A stretch of 8,238 nucleotides of DNA, from contig JAHIRR010000335.1 of the NCBI GenBank assembly GCA_018818505.1, positions 1 through 8,238 of the forward strand, in the 5' to 3' direction. The notes under the pieces were generated by a model. That model was not told where the DNA came from. It worked only from the letters and a program-made list of their open reading frames with translations, and made no database searches. Position numbers and translations under genes: made by a program. This stretch comes from Candidatus Omnitrophota bacterium (lineage in GTDB: Bacteria; Omnitrophota; Koll11; Gorgyraeales; Gorgyraeaceae). Of this stretch, positions 1 to 6,878 are shown piece after piece (position 1 is the first letter of the stretch; each line of letters begins with the position of its first letter).

Positions 1-366
1 GACTCTTTCAAATCCTGTTTCTTCTATTGCATTGATCCTCTGCGCAAGATCTGAGTCAGACAGCGTATCTTCGACACTGATTGCTATCGGAGTTTGATGA
101 TAAAATGTTTTCTCGTGCCTGAAAAGCACTGTTTCGCCGCCTGTCTCAACCTTAGATTCTCCAGAACCCATGGCTATAGTCGCAATAGGCGGTTTTGACG
201 CAGCATCAAGCGCCTTTTTCGCCTCTTCTGTCACATCAGGACAGTCATCCAGCGACGCCTTTTTCATTGCCATCTTCATTGCAAAAGCAAGACACGTAGG
301 CGACCCGCACTTCTTGCAGTTCGTCTTTGGTAATAACTTATATATATCCAATCCCGATAACGCCAT
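1..366 (-). CDS. acsC: Corrinoid iron-sulfur protein large (gamma) subunit AcsC, N-terminal 122 residues; runs off the left edge
   Basis: AcsC, with AcsD, forms the cytoplasmic corrinoid iron-sulfur protein that carries the methyl group from methyl-tetrahydrofolate to the A-cluster of acetyl-CoA synthase. The visible N-terminus is the [4Fe-4S] domain: Cys17-x2-Cys20-x4-Cys25-x16-Cys42, in the context CKKCGSPTCLAFAMKMA, which is the family pattern. It is followed by the conserved segments KPPIATIAMGSG and ETVLFRHEKTFYHQTPIAI leading into the TIM-barrel domain. About 320 residues, including the C-terminal cobalamin-binding part, are expected beyond the window. The ATG at 366 is preceded by GGAAGGAGAG (371-380), a strong ribosome binding site, and the N-terminus MALSGLDIYKLLPKTNC starts where family members start. 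It follows acsB after 95 nt that hold a hairpin flanked by direct repeats. Identity is seen directly and is firm; only the 3' part is missing. Confidence 0.96.
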   Translation of the reverse strand, partial: MALSGLDIYKLLPKTNCKKCGSPTCLAFAMKMAMKKASLDDCPDVTEEAKKALDAASKPPIATIAMGSGESKVETGGETVLFRHEKTFYHQTPIAISVEDTLSDSDLAQRINAIEETGFERV

Positions 367-376
367 TAATCTCTCC

Positions 377-457
377 TTCCGCGTAGGTTCCGCGCCTAAA
401 GTAGACAAATCAGTCACTGTCTGTTTTGTCTACTTTAGCTTCCGCGTAAGTTCCGCG
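377..457. repeat. Hairpin flanked by 18-bp direct repeats in the acsB-acsC junction
   Basis: Positions 396-409 and 425-438 are perfect 14-bp inverted arms (CTAAAGTAGACAAA and its complement) around a 15-nt loop. They sit between two direct copies of TTCCGCGTARGTTCCGCG at 377-394 and 440-457, which differ at one base. Each copy itself contains TTCCGCG twice. The left copy runs into the acsC ribosome binding site. No U-run follows the stem on the transcribed strand, so this is not a standard intrinsic terminator. Confidence 0.85.
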
Positions 458-461
458 ATTC

Positions 462-2639
462 TCACATAACCGCTTCCATTGTTAACACAGGATGACCGAC
501 CTTTTCCAGATGTGGCAATAGTGTTTCCATGTCTGTAGTAACTGTCTCGTCAGCTATTTTGTTTATAAAGTCTGGGTCTCCCAACTCTTCGCATCTCTTT
601 TTTAATTTATCAGATAGGGCATCTTTTAATTCCTTAGGCATCCATACAACTCTTTTGAGTCCGCCCTCTGCTGAGATAAATTTCTTACTGGCAATGTACA
701 GCCTTCCAATGCCCATGAAGCCAGGGGTTTGCTGGCCTCCGCCTATAGTTCCTGCCAATGTAGAAAATCCCATGCCAGCTGGCGTAGGTCCCGCGTATTC
801 CCTGTTTACCACCATGAAACCATTTGCCTCCGGGAGGATCGCTATGATACACTCAAAGCACCCGCAGCTCGTTTCTGGCGAATCCATTATGGAATAACCG
901 CAAAATCTATCCAGGCTGCGATTAGACTTCTGCGCAACCGCTTCGTTTACACCTGTCCACTCGCCTTTAACAGGGTCAAGGCACTGACCTTTTTTAACAG
1001 GCTGGTTCGGCCCTGTGGGATTCAGCTCATTAGACGCCTTTGCGTCCAGCCAGTTATAGGCGCCGCACAGGCCAAGTCTTTCAGGCTTTATTATGCACAC
1101 ATGATTAGGCGCGAAACTCTGGCAAAGCGTACATGTCCAGAATAGATCAACGCTTTCATCTGTCATCCCAGCGACACGCGCGTCCCTTTCATCATATGAG
1201 AGCTGTGCCTCTTTTATATTTTTTTCAATATCTTCCTGTTTTGTATATATAGTCACCTGTACTTTATCAGCTATTGCGCTAAAAACATCATGAAACCTTG
1301 CATGTAAGATCACGCCAAAATGTTTCAGCTTAAGGCCTTTATTTTTCGCGTCCTTTGAGATCCTTATCCAACACATGTCTCTCTGACCCATATGAAAGAT
1401 GCCCATTGCCTCATTCAGGAAACTATGTATCTGTCTCTCGAGTATTGGCTCAAAGTCTTTTTGCATCTTTCTGCCAGCCACCTCGACGACAATACCAAGG
1501 GGTATGGCTTTGCCTTCCGCGATATCGTCGATCTCAGGCCCGACGACCTCGATCTTCCCGTCCTCCACCTTATCCGCACCCACCATCTTTACATATTCGA
1601 ACGCGTCAGAGTATTTTCCGCCGAATTGCGCATACATCTGTTCGCGCCGGACTCTCTCGCCCTCGAATGCCGGAGAATAAGAAACTGGTATTGGGATCTC
1701 TGAGACCTTTAGTTTTATGCCTCGAAGCTCTATGGCCGCAGGCACGATTTTCTTATGATCCAGCTCTTTTATTACGTGTTCATATGTGCAGATGCCGGTC
1801 GGTCTTATCTCGGGAATATCTGTATCTGCTATTATTGGAAAACCCATGTTTATCGCGCCTGCGCCTGTCGCGTATTTTACATCATCCAGCTCTCCCAAGA
1901 CCATTCCAAACGCAAACACCCTGTCCTTACAATATTTTAGGCATTTTAATGCCTCGCCTTTTTTTTGTCCGCCGAATGTGAGTGCGCCGCGAATGGCCCA
2001 GTTTAAAGCGTATATCCCGCTCAACGTATCTCTGCCATAAGGTACTATATAGGTATCCCAGCCCATCTCTACCTTTTCCTCCAGAAGCTGGTCGATTATA
2101 CTGCGGCCATTCACATTGCTGCCAACAAATGTCATGATGCTGCGTTTTTGCAGCTCACGTACAATATAAACAGCTGTCTTATTGTCTGGCGCTGCGCCTA
2201 AAATCGCTGCAAATCCAGGCATCCTGCCATCCACAAGCTGTATGCCAAGCGTGCGCAGGATCGTATCAGAGAAAAATCCGTTGCAGTCCTTTTGCGGCTC
2301 CTGGTTATATAGGTATCGCAGTGCCATTATGATCTCTTCGCATAGTAGCGCGGCCACACCTGAATCCAGGGTATCCCCTAAATACGGCAGCCAGATCTTC
2401 TGCGTTGGCTCATTATGAAGCAGGGTCTTTGAAAAATCCAGGACCTCTTTTGCTCCGATTAAAGTCTGCACCTCTTTTCCAAGCAGAGCGTACGCCATTG
2501 GAAAATAAAAGGCTGTCTCCGGGAATTTGACCTCACAATTATCGCCTTTTTCTTTAATAGCCTTATTTAAAAATTCCTCTGCCTCTTTATAAATCTTCTG
2601 CGCGCCTCTAATAGCAGCCGATGCGATTATCTTCGACAT
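462..2639 (-). CDS. acsB: Acetyl-CoA synthase AcsB (CODH/ACS alpha subunit), bacterial full-length type
   Basis: AcsB condenses CO from the CO dehydrogenase, a methyl group from the corrinoid protein and CoA into acetyl-CoA at the Ni-Ni-[4Fe-4S] A-cluster. The 725-residue length matches the bacterial enzyme (729 in Moorella), including the N-terminal region that docks on CODH and carries the CO channel; the archaeal CdhC lacks it. A-cluster ligands are all present: Cys503, Cys506, Cys515 and Cys525 for the cubane (WTCTLCQSFAPNHVC, then GLCGAYNW) and the Cys592-Gly-Cys594 motif (SCGCFEC) for the nickel sites. Each is offset by three from the Moorella ligands 506, 509, 518, 528, 595 and 597. 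The start ATG at 2639 has a GGAGGAG ribosome binding site at 2642-2649. It sits after the FNOR-type gene and before acsC. No odd residue was seen; the enzyme should be active. Confidence 0.98.
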   Translation of the reverse strand: MSKIIASAAIRGAQKIYKEAEEFLNKAIKEKGDNCEVKFPETAFYFPMAYALLGKEVQTLIGAKEVLDFSKTLLHNEPTQKIWLPYLGDTLDSGVAALLCEEIIMALRYLYNQEPQKDCNGFFSDTILRTLGIQLVDGRMPGFAAILGAAPDNKTAVYIVRELQKRSIMTFVGSNVNGRSIIDQLLEEKVEMGWDTYIVPYGRDTLSGIYALNWAIRGALTFGGQKKGEALKCLKYCKDRVFAFGMVLGELDDVKYATGAGAINMGFPIIADTDIPEIRPTGICTYEHVIKELDHKKIVPAAIELRGIKLKVSEIPIPVSYSPAFEGERVRREQMYAQFGGKYSDAFEYVKMVGADKVEDGKIEVVGPEIDDIAEGKAIPLGIVVEVAGRKMQKDFEPILERQIHSFLNEAMGIFHMGQRDMCWIRISKDAKNKGLKLKHFGVILHARFHDVFSAIADKVQVTIYTKQEDIEKNIKEAQLSYDERDARVAGMTDESVDLFWTCTLCQSFAPNHVCIIKPERLGLCGAYNWLDAKASNELNPTGPNQPVKKGQCLDPVKGEWTGVNEAVAQKSNRSLDRFCGYSIMDSPETSCGCFECIIAILPEANGFMVVNREYAGPTPAGMGFSTLAGTIGGGQQTPGFMGIGRLYIASKKFISAEGGLKRVVWMPKELKDALSDKLKKRCEELGDPDFINKIADETVTTDMETLLPHLEKVGHPVLTMEAVM

Positions 2640-2664
2640 ATCTCCTCCTGATTAATTTTATTTT

Positions 2665-2754
2665 AACGCGAATTATCGCAAATCCAACGCGAATACTCGC
2701 AAATAATTTGATAAATTCGCGATGATTTGCGTTAGATTCGCGTGTATTCGCGTT
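2665..2754. repeat. Long imperfect palindrome of CGC(G/A)AAT words between the oxidoreductase gene and acsB
   Basis: Two 40-nt arms, 2665-2704 and 2715-2754, surround a 10-nt AT loop. By hand count 31 of 40 positions pair perfectly. Three of the nine others (a left A or C facing a right C or A) become G-U wobble pairs on the minus strand, the strand that is transcribed. Each arm holds four copies of CGCGAAT or CGCAAAT (or the complement), spaced about 10-11 nt. The structure begins two bases after the stop of the preceding gene. A T6 run (2753-2758) lies only on the plus-strand side, so it would not terminate the operon transcript. Confidence 0.88.
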
Positions 2755-2756
2755 TT

Positions 2757-4046
2757 TTATAACGTCATTGTTGTTTCTTTGAATTCTTTTTGCTTAAAAC
2801 CTTGCTTTGAGTCCTTTACAATATTGACTATCTTTCCATAATTAAAATGGTCTTCGAGAATCGTATCTTTTATCGCGCTTACATCTACTTTATTCTTAAT
2901 CAATGCGCCCAGGATGCCGATTGTTTCAACTGCGTTCAGTGTTATGGCTCCCACAATAATACCGTTACGCAAAACTACCTTTTTGTAGATTTTTCTGGGC
3001 TCGTCTTTTCTTATTATTTCCTCGTATATATCTTTCTTGGGCTTTGTAATGCCTATTGAGATAACAGGCAGGCCAAAAAACTCGAGTGAATTCATGGCAA
3101 GCGAGCCTTCGTAAGATTCTTTCTCGCCTGTCATGTTTAGGCCAGCGATCCTGCCCTGCTCACAGGCTGCCGGCCAGATCGCGTTTATTGAACGCTCTTC
3201 CAGCGCGATGTCATACGCTTCAGCAACATCCCCGGCTGTAAAAACGCTATCGCTGCTTGTCTTTAAAAATTCATCTGCTGTTATCCCCCAGTTCGTCTTT
3301 ATCCCCGCGTCTTTTGCTATAGCCATATTTGGGTTGACCCCTTTACCTATAATAACCAGCTCGCAAGGATATTCAGACTTATCGTCAATGATCAAATTTT
3401 CAATAGAGTCATTTCCCTTTATCTCCGTTGCGGCGCTTCCTGTTCTGACCTTTATCCCTTTTTCCTCTATATGGGCTTGCATTATATCAGCGGAACCTTT
3501 GTCTATTATCTGAGAAAGGATTTGCGGTGACCTCACAAATACCGTAACATCTTTTCCTCTATTTTTAAGCGCGTATGCGGCGCGCAGGCCCACAAGGCCG
3601 CCCCCCAGCACTGCGACCTGCTTGACCTTGCCTAACATAGACTGCATCTCCAATGCGTGCTCTATAGTCCTTAAAGGAAATACGCCTTTTTTATCAACGC
3701 CTTTTATGCTTTCCATCTTTGCAGACGCGCCTGTCGCAATAAGAAGTTTGTCAAATTTTACTTTAGCCTTGTCCGACAGAATGATTTCTTTTTTGTCAGC
3801 GTCTATTTTTTCCGCCTTAGTCCCTAAAATAGCATTGATCTTGTTTTGCTTAAAGAAATCGTCAGGTCGGTACCATATCTTTTTCTCGTCAATAGTCCCT
3901 GCCAGAAAGTATGAGATCAGACACCTGGAATATAGCGGTGTCTTTTCGTCAGAGATAACTGTTATCTTGGATTTTTTATCCTTTGAGCGAATTGCCTCTA
4001 TCGCGTTTATGCCAGCAGCGCTGGAACCGATGATTACGTATGACAT
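2757..4046 (-). CDS. FAD/NAD(P)-dependent oxidoreductase of the CODH-associated FNOR type
   Basis: This 429-residue flavoprotein belongs to the pyridine nucleotide-disulfide oxidoreductase fold (NADH oxidase / rubredoxin reductase branch). An N-terminal FAD-binding motif is seen at residues 4-20 (VIIGSSAAGINAIEAIR), the ATG motif at 104-106, the NAD(P)-binding GGGLVG at 148-153, and the second FAD motif SVFTAGDVAEAYD at 267-279. A C-terminal dimerisation-like domain follows from about 315. Directly downstream of cooS and a four-cluster ferredoxin, it is inferred to pass electrons between that ferredoxin and NAD(P)H; such cooS-cooF-FNOR sets are known in carboxydotrophic and acetogenic bacteria. 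Arg172 after the second beta strand (VTVFVR) lies where glutathione reductase uses Arg to bind the NADPH phosphate, so NADPH is possible. Cys42 aligns by position with the redox Cys of NADH oxidases. Start: ATG at 4046 with GAGGTG at 4051-4056. Physiological partner is not provable from sequence. Confidence 0.87.
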   Translation of the reverse strand: MSYVIIGSSAAGINAIEAIRSKDKKSKITVISDEKTPLYSRCLISYFLAGTIDEKKIWYRPDDFFKQNKINAILGTKAEKIDADKKEIILSDKAKVKFDKLLIATGASAKMESIKGVDKKGVFPLRTIEHALEMQSMLGKVKQVAVLGGGLVGLRAAYALKNRGKDVTVFVRSPQILSQIIDKGSADIMQAHIEEKGIKVRTGSAATEIKGNDSIENLIIDDKSEYPCELVIIGKGVNPNMAIAKDAGIKTNWGITADEFLKTSSDSVFTAGDVAEAYDIALEERSINAIWPAACEQGRIAGLNMTGEKESYEGSLAMNSLEFFGLPVISIGITKPKKDIYEEIIRKDEPRKIYKKVVLRNGIIVGAITLNAVETIGILGALIKNKVDVSAIKDTILEDHFNYGKIVNIVKDSKQGFKQKEFKETTMTL

Positions 4047-4072
4047 GTAACACCTCTATTGTAACTTACTAT

Positions 4073-4219
4073 GAAATAACCAATAACCAAGATACAATAA
4101 TCAAATAAATTCCAATTACCAATAACCAATTACCAAACATCCTGCTATCATGGGTTTGGTTATTGAAATTTGGATATTGGTTATTGTTTGGTTATTGTTT
4201 CTTGTATCTTGGTTATTTC
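4073..4219. repeat. AT-rich 66-bp-arm inverted repeat (CCAATAACC type) overlapping the ferredoxin 3' end
   Basis: Arms 4073-4138 and 4154-4219 surround a 15-nt spacer; about 50 of 66 positions pair by hand count, with perfect ends GAAATAACCA and CCAAAC. The arms are made of degenerate AATAACCAA and AATTACCAA words. The right arm covers the last 12 codons and the stop (4181) of the ferredoxin gene. No U-run on the transcribed side. I noticed no clear flanking target duplication. Confidence 0.85.
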
Positions 4220-4666
4220 TTTAAATTCCTTATATGTACCTATAAATAATGCAGATGTTGGGCATGCCTCCACGCACGCGGGCACATCCCTGTCAGGACA
4301 AAGGTCGCATTTTACAATGATCTTGTCTTCCTTTTTCCTTGAAAGCGCGCCAAAAGGGCAGCTCATTATGCACATCCAGCATCCCACGCATTTTTCTTCA
4401 TCGTGTTTTGTCTGGCCAGTCTTCTCATCTTTATACATCGCAGATGACATGCACGCTGCTATACACGGCGCATTCTCACAATGATGACAGCCTGTTGAAA
4501 TAATTATGTCCTTTTCGATTAACTCAGCCTTTCTCCTTTTTACAGGCAAAGGCTTTTCTTTTATTGCCTCATTGAGCTTTTTGCTTTTGGAATGCTCCAC
4601 TGCGCATGCGATCTCGCAAGCCCGGCAGCCTATGCATTTCTTAATATCGCAATATATTTTTTTCAT
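4181..4666 (-). CDS. cooF: CooF-like ferredoxin with four [4Fe-4S] clusters
   Basis: A 161-residue soluble electron carrier of the HycB/CooF/DmsB-like 4Fe-4S family, expected to take electrons from, or give them to, the CODH encoded just upstream. Sixteen cysteines form four clusters: 11-14-17-21, 60-63-68-72, 93-96-99-103 and 120-123-131-135, the last with a seven-residue gap (CDLCPDRDVPACVEAC), which is typical of the family. Cys6 is extra. No signal peptide or membrane segment. The tail EITKIQETITKQ is encoded inside an AT-rich inverted repeat and looks acquired. The ATG at 4666 has a weak AAAGG at 4673-4677. It lies 238 nt after cooS, a gap filled by a palindromic element, and 134 nt before the flavoprotein gene. 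Family is certain; the CooF role rests on the neighbours. Confidence 0.92.
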   Translation of the reverse strand: MKKIYCDIKKCIGCRACEIACAVEHSKSKKLNEAIKEKPLPVKRRKAELIEKDIIISTGCHHCENAPCIAACMSSAMYKDEKTGQTKHDEEKCVGCWMCIMSCPFGALSRKKEDKIIVKCDLCPDRDVPACVEACPTSALFIGTYKEFKEITKIQETITKQ

Positions 4667-4677
4667 ATTTATACCTT

Positions 4678-4691
4678 TGCGTACATCAATG
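4678..4691. repeat. Left copy of the 14-bp direct repeat TGCGTACATCAATG
   Basis: Identical to 4914-4927, which lies in the last codons of cooS. The two copies bracket the palindromic element. Read on the minus strand in the cooS frame, this copy continues as Leu-Met-Tyr-Ala-Lys-Val-stop, with TAA at 4671-4669, two bases before the ferredoxin ATG. Confidence 0.9.
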
Positions 4692-4913
4692 TACTGTCAA
4701 AAAGATACCACAGAGAACACAGAGATTTTTTATAATTCCCTCTGCGCACTCTATTAGACTTTAGTTAGCCAATATCTGATGTTTACTTAACAAAAACCTT
4801 TCTATTTTAAAACTAAAAGAGTCTTTGTGCTTTTCTAAAAATACTTGAGCGCACAGAGATCTTTTTAAATTATAGTTTTTCTCTGTGCACTCTGTGGTTT
4901 CTTTTTAAGGTAC
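4692..4913. mobile_element. Putative non-autonomous palindromic (MITE-like) element with CCACAGAG..CACAGAG ends
   Basis: The outer inverted ends are 4702-4737 and 4868-4903, with about 28 of 36 positions pairing. Each end also folds on itself: 4712-4724 with 4740-4752, and 4847-4859 with 4880-4892 (12 of 13). The middle adds AGACTTTAGTT (4757-4767) facing AACTAAAAGAGTCT (4811-4824), so nearly the whole stretch can fold into one long hairpin. It encodes no protein of note. Exact 14-bp direct repeats flank it and suggest insertion. On the minus strand a U5 run (4698-4702) follows the outer stem, so weak termination or attenuation is conceivable. The class is inferred from structure only; no transposase is in the window. 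Confidence 0.62.
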
Positions 4914-6818
4914 TGCGTACATCAATGGCTGTAACTTCAAGGCCTCTCGTTTTCTGTCAATATGCTCTATCATCATGCGCGCTGCCTTTATCGGGTCTTC
5001 CTCAAACGCGAATTTGCCTCCAACCACTTCTTCCAGTTCATTGCATATATAATTCGTAACGTTTTTACTGCCTAATACAGGCTGCGCGCCCCCAAAGATC
5101 GTAAACACGCCTGACGCCACAAAATACATACCTATAGATATGGCCTTCTGGCTCATCCACTCAGGCGCTGCGCCTGCCGCAGGCAGATCAGAGATGTCTT
5201 CGCCCAGGCCGCCTTCTTTTACAACCTCGGCTGCTGCTATCAGGATACGTGAATTATCCACACAAGACCCCACATGAAGAACAGGAGGAATGCCCACTGC
5301 CTCACAGACCTCTCTCAGGCCAGGGCCTGCCATTTCCATTGCTGCCTCAGGTGTCATTAGCCCTGCCTTGGCACACGCAATTGCCGAACAACCTGTCTGC
5401 AAAACTATAACATCATTTTTTATCAGCTCCTTGACCATCTCAATGTGCGCCCAATCATGCTTGATCTTTGGGTTATTGCAGCCTACGACACCGCCGATGC
5501 CACGGATCCTGCCAGAGATTATCGCGTCGTTTAATGGCCTATAGGTGCTCCTAAAGCGGCCGCCTAATATCTGCTTGACCTGCTCTGCTGTAAACCCAGC
5601 CACTAAGTCCATTACCTCTTTTGGGATATTCACTCTGGCCTTATCTCGCTTTTTGTAATTGTCAACTGCTCGCTTTATGATGCTCTTTGCTGCCTCGTAG
5701 GCCTTTTCTTCTTTGAATTCAATGTGAGTTACTCCTGGAAATTTCAATTTAGGCGAGGTAGTAACGACCTCTGTATGAAAGCATTGCGCCAGTTCTGTCA
5801 ATGCAGGCATAATACACTGTACATCCACCATCATGACCTCTACTGAACCTGTAAGAATCGCTAATTCCTGTTGGAGAAAATTGCCGGCCGTATGGACACC
5901 ATGACGCATCAATATCTCATTCGCAGTGCAGCACATGCCCACCAGATTAATGCCTTTTGCGCCTTGTTTTTTTGCCAGCTCTAATAATTCAGGGTCTTTG
6001 CTTGCCTTGACTGCCATCTCTGAGAGCGTTGGCTCATGGCCATGCACTACAATATTTACATGGCCCTCTTTCAGGACCCCGAGATTTACCTTGCTCCTTA
6101 TGGGCTGGGGGCTGCCCAGCATTATATCTTGCAGTTCAGTGGCTATCATTGAGCCGCCCCAGCCATCACCCAATGAACACCGCATGCCGTGTGTGATTAT
6201 GTTTTTGTAGTCATTATCCACGCCCATGTGGACCCTGTGCAGAGACTCGACTATCTCTCTATCTATACCTCGCGGCATAATCCCTAATTTTCTCCACAAC
6301 TCCACTCTTTTCTTGGGCGCTCTTGAGGCAAATTTCAGCTCGCCATGCTGCTGTCCGAATTCAGAAAGCGCCTTTTCAGCAATCTCCTTGGCTATCTCAA
6401 TATCTGACTTTCCATCCACAGGAATCTCATATATATGGGCAATCTCTATAAGTTTTACTCTGTCAGATATACCATAATCATGCGCCTCTCCGTTAGCCAC
6501 AAGCGACAACGTATGAGCCACATCCCTGCCATGGTCTGAATGCGCTGCTGCGCCAACCGCTATATGCTGAAGCAGATTTCTTGCTACAATAGTATCAGCA
6601 TTAGCGCCGCACACCCCGACCTGCGCGCCTTCGCCAAACGGGTCTATCCTGCAAGGCCCCATCCTGCAATTCGTACAGCAGACACCCAGCTCGCCAAAGC
6701 CGCACTGCGGCTGCATCGCTTCCAGCCTGTCCCACGCAAGCTGCACAGAATCCTTTTCTGCCTGTTTTAAAATATGCTGTGACGCCTTATCTATGGATCT
6801 GTCTAAATATTTCGCCAT
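4905..6818 (-). CDS. cooS: Ni-Fe carbon monoxide dehydrogenase catalytic subunit (CooS/AcsA)
   Basis: Homodimeric cytoplasmic enzyme that interconverts CO2 and CO; next to acsB it is expected to supply CO for acetyl-CoA synthesis. With the ATG at 6818 it has 637 residues, close to the 636-residue CODH II of Carboxydothermus. D-cluster Cys39 and Cys47, and B-cluster Cys48, Cys51, Cys56 and Cys70, are in CGFGELGVCCTNCRMGPC and the following GVCGAN. C-cluster ligands are present: His261 (VVHGHEP), Cys296/297 (GMCCTAN), Cys335, Cys447, Cys477 and Cys519. Also present are the proton-path residues His93, His96 and His102, and catalytic Lys558 (MSQKAISIG). The ribosome binding site GGGAGGGGAG (6819-6828) selects this start over an upstream in-frame TTG at 6842 that lies in a hairpin. 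The last residues (AVP) appear to be altered by an inserted element. No cooC nickel-insertion gene adjoins it here. Confidence 0.98.
   Translation of the reverse strand: MAKYLDRSIDKASQHILKQAEKDSVQLAWDRLEAMQPQCGFGELGVCCTNCRMGPCRIDPFGEGAQVGVCGANADTIVARNLLQHIAVGAAAHSDHGRDVAHTLSLVANGEAHDYGISDRVKLIEIAHIYEIPVDGKSDIEIAKEIAEKALSEFGQQHGELKFASRAPKKRVELWRKLGIMPRGIDREIVESLHRVHMGVDNDYKNIITHGMRCSLGDGWGGSMIATELQDIMLGSPQPIRSKVNLGVLKEGHVNIVVHGHEPTLSEMAVKASKDPELLELAKKQGAKGINLVGMCCTANEILMRHGVHTAGNFLQQELAILTGSVEVMMVDVQCIMPALTELAQCFHTEVVTTSPKLKFPGVTHIEFKEEKAYEAAKSIIKRAVDNYKKRDKARVNIPKEVMDLVAGFTAEQVKQILGGRFRSTYRPLNDAIISGRIRGIGGVVGCNNPKIKHDWAHIEMVKELIKNDVIVLQTGCSAIACAKAGLMTPEAAMEMAGPGLREVCEAVGIPPVLHVGSCVDNSRILIAAAEVVKEGGLGEDISDLPAAGAAPEWMSQKAISIGMYFVASGVFTIFGGAQPVLGSKNVTNYICNELEEVVGGKFAFEEDPIKAARMMIEHIDRKREALKLQPLMYAVP
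4914..4927. repeat. Right copy of the 14-bp direct repeat, within the cooS 3' end
   Basis: TGCGTACATCAATG, identical to 4678-4691. It encodes the LMYA part of the CooS C-terminus. Beyond it the frame continues with Val-Pro-stop, which belongs to the edge of the palindromic element. Confidence 0.9.
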
Positions 6819-6828
6819 CTCCCCTCCC
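6819..6828 (-). promoter_or_regulatory. Ribosome binding site that decides the cooS start
   Basis: GGGAGGGGAG on the minus strand directly precedes the ATG at 6818, with the GGAGG core four bases away. The in-frame TTG at 6842 has no such site and lies in the arm of a stem-loop. Confidence 0.8.
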
Positions 6829-6840
6829 GTTAACCTATTC

Positions 6841-6875
6841 AACCTCGTAGGTTGCCTTCGGCAACCTACGAGGTT
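6841..6875. repeat. Perfect 16-bp stem-loop between metF and cooS
   Basis: AACCTCGTAGGTTGCC (6841-6856) pairs perfectly with 6860-6875 around a 3-nt loop (GAA on the transcribed strand). No U-run follows on the minus strand, so it is unlikely to terminate. The stem ends 13 bases before the cooS ribosome binding site. Its outer word AACCTCG..CGAGGTT recurs in the folD-metF palindrome. Confidence 0.9.
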
Positions 6876-6878
6876 TAT

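Noticed and set aside
367..461. Cobalamin riboswitch ahead of acsC
   Set aside because: The 95-nt junction is too short for the known B12 aptamer and I could not find its conserved box; the stem-loop and direct repeats account for the space.
1355..1981. A 208-codon plus-strand open frame, and other plus-strand frames across the window
   Set aside because: They lie antisense to strongly conserved minus-strand enzymes, have no recognisable domain, and show low-complexity Ser/Ala/Pro or Arg-rich translations as expected of shadow frames.
2665..2754. CRISPR-like array from the repeated CGC(G/A)AAT words
   Set aside because: Units are only 7 bases, spaced 10-11 nt, in palindromic order, without unique spacers or cas genes.
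2665..2758. Intrinsic terminator after the oxidoreductase gene
   Set aside because: The T6 run is on the plus-strand side; the transcribed strand runs into A-rich sequence. It could at most stop antisense transcripts, for which I see no gene.
4692..4913. A small hidden gene in the 238-nt cooS-ferredoxin gap
   Set aside because: No frame has a credible start, ribosome site or coding character; nearly all of it is involved in inverted repeats.
6840..6842. TTG as an earlier start of cooS, adding MNRLTGGE
   Set aside because: It lies in the arm of a perfect stem-loop with no ribosome site, and the added segment encodes the GGGAGGGGAG ribosome site of the ATG at 6818.
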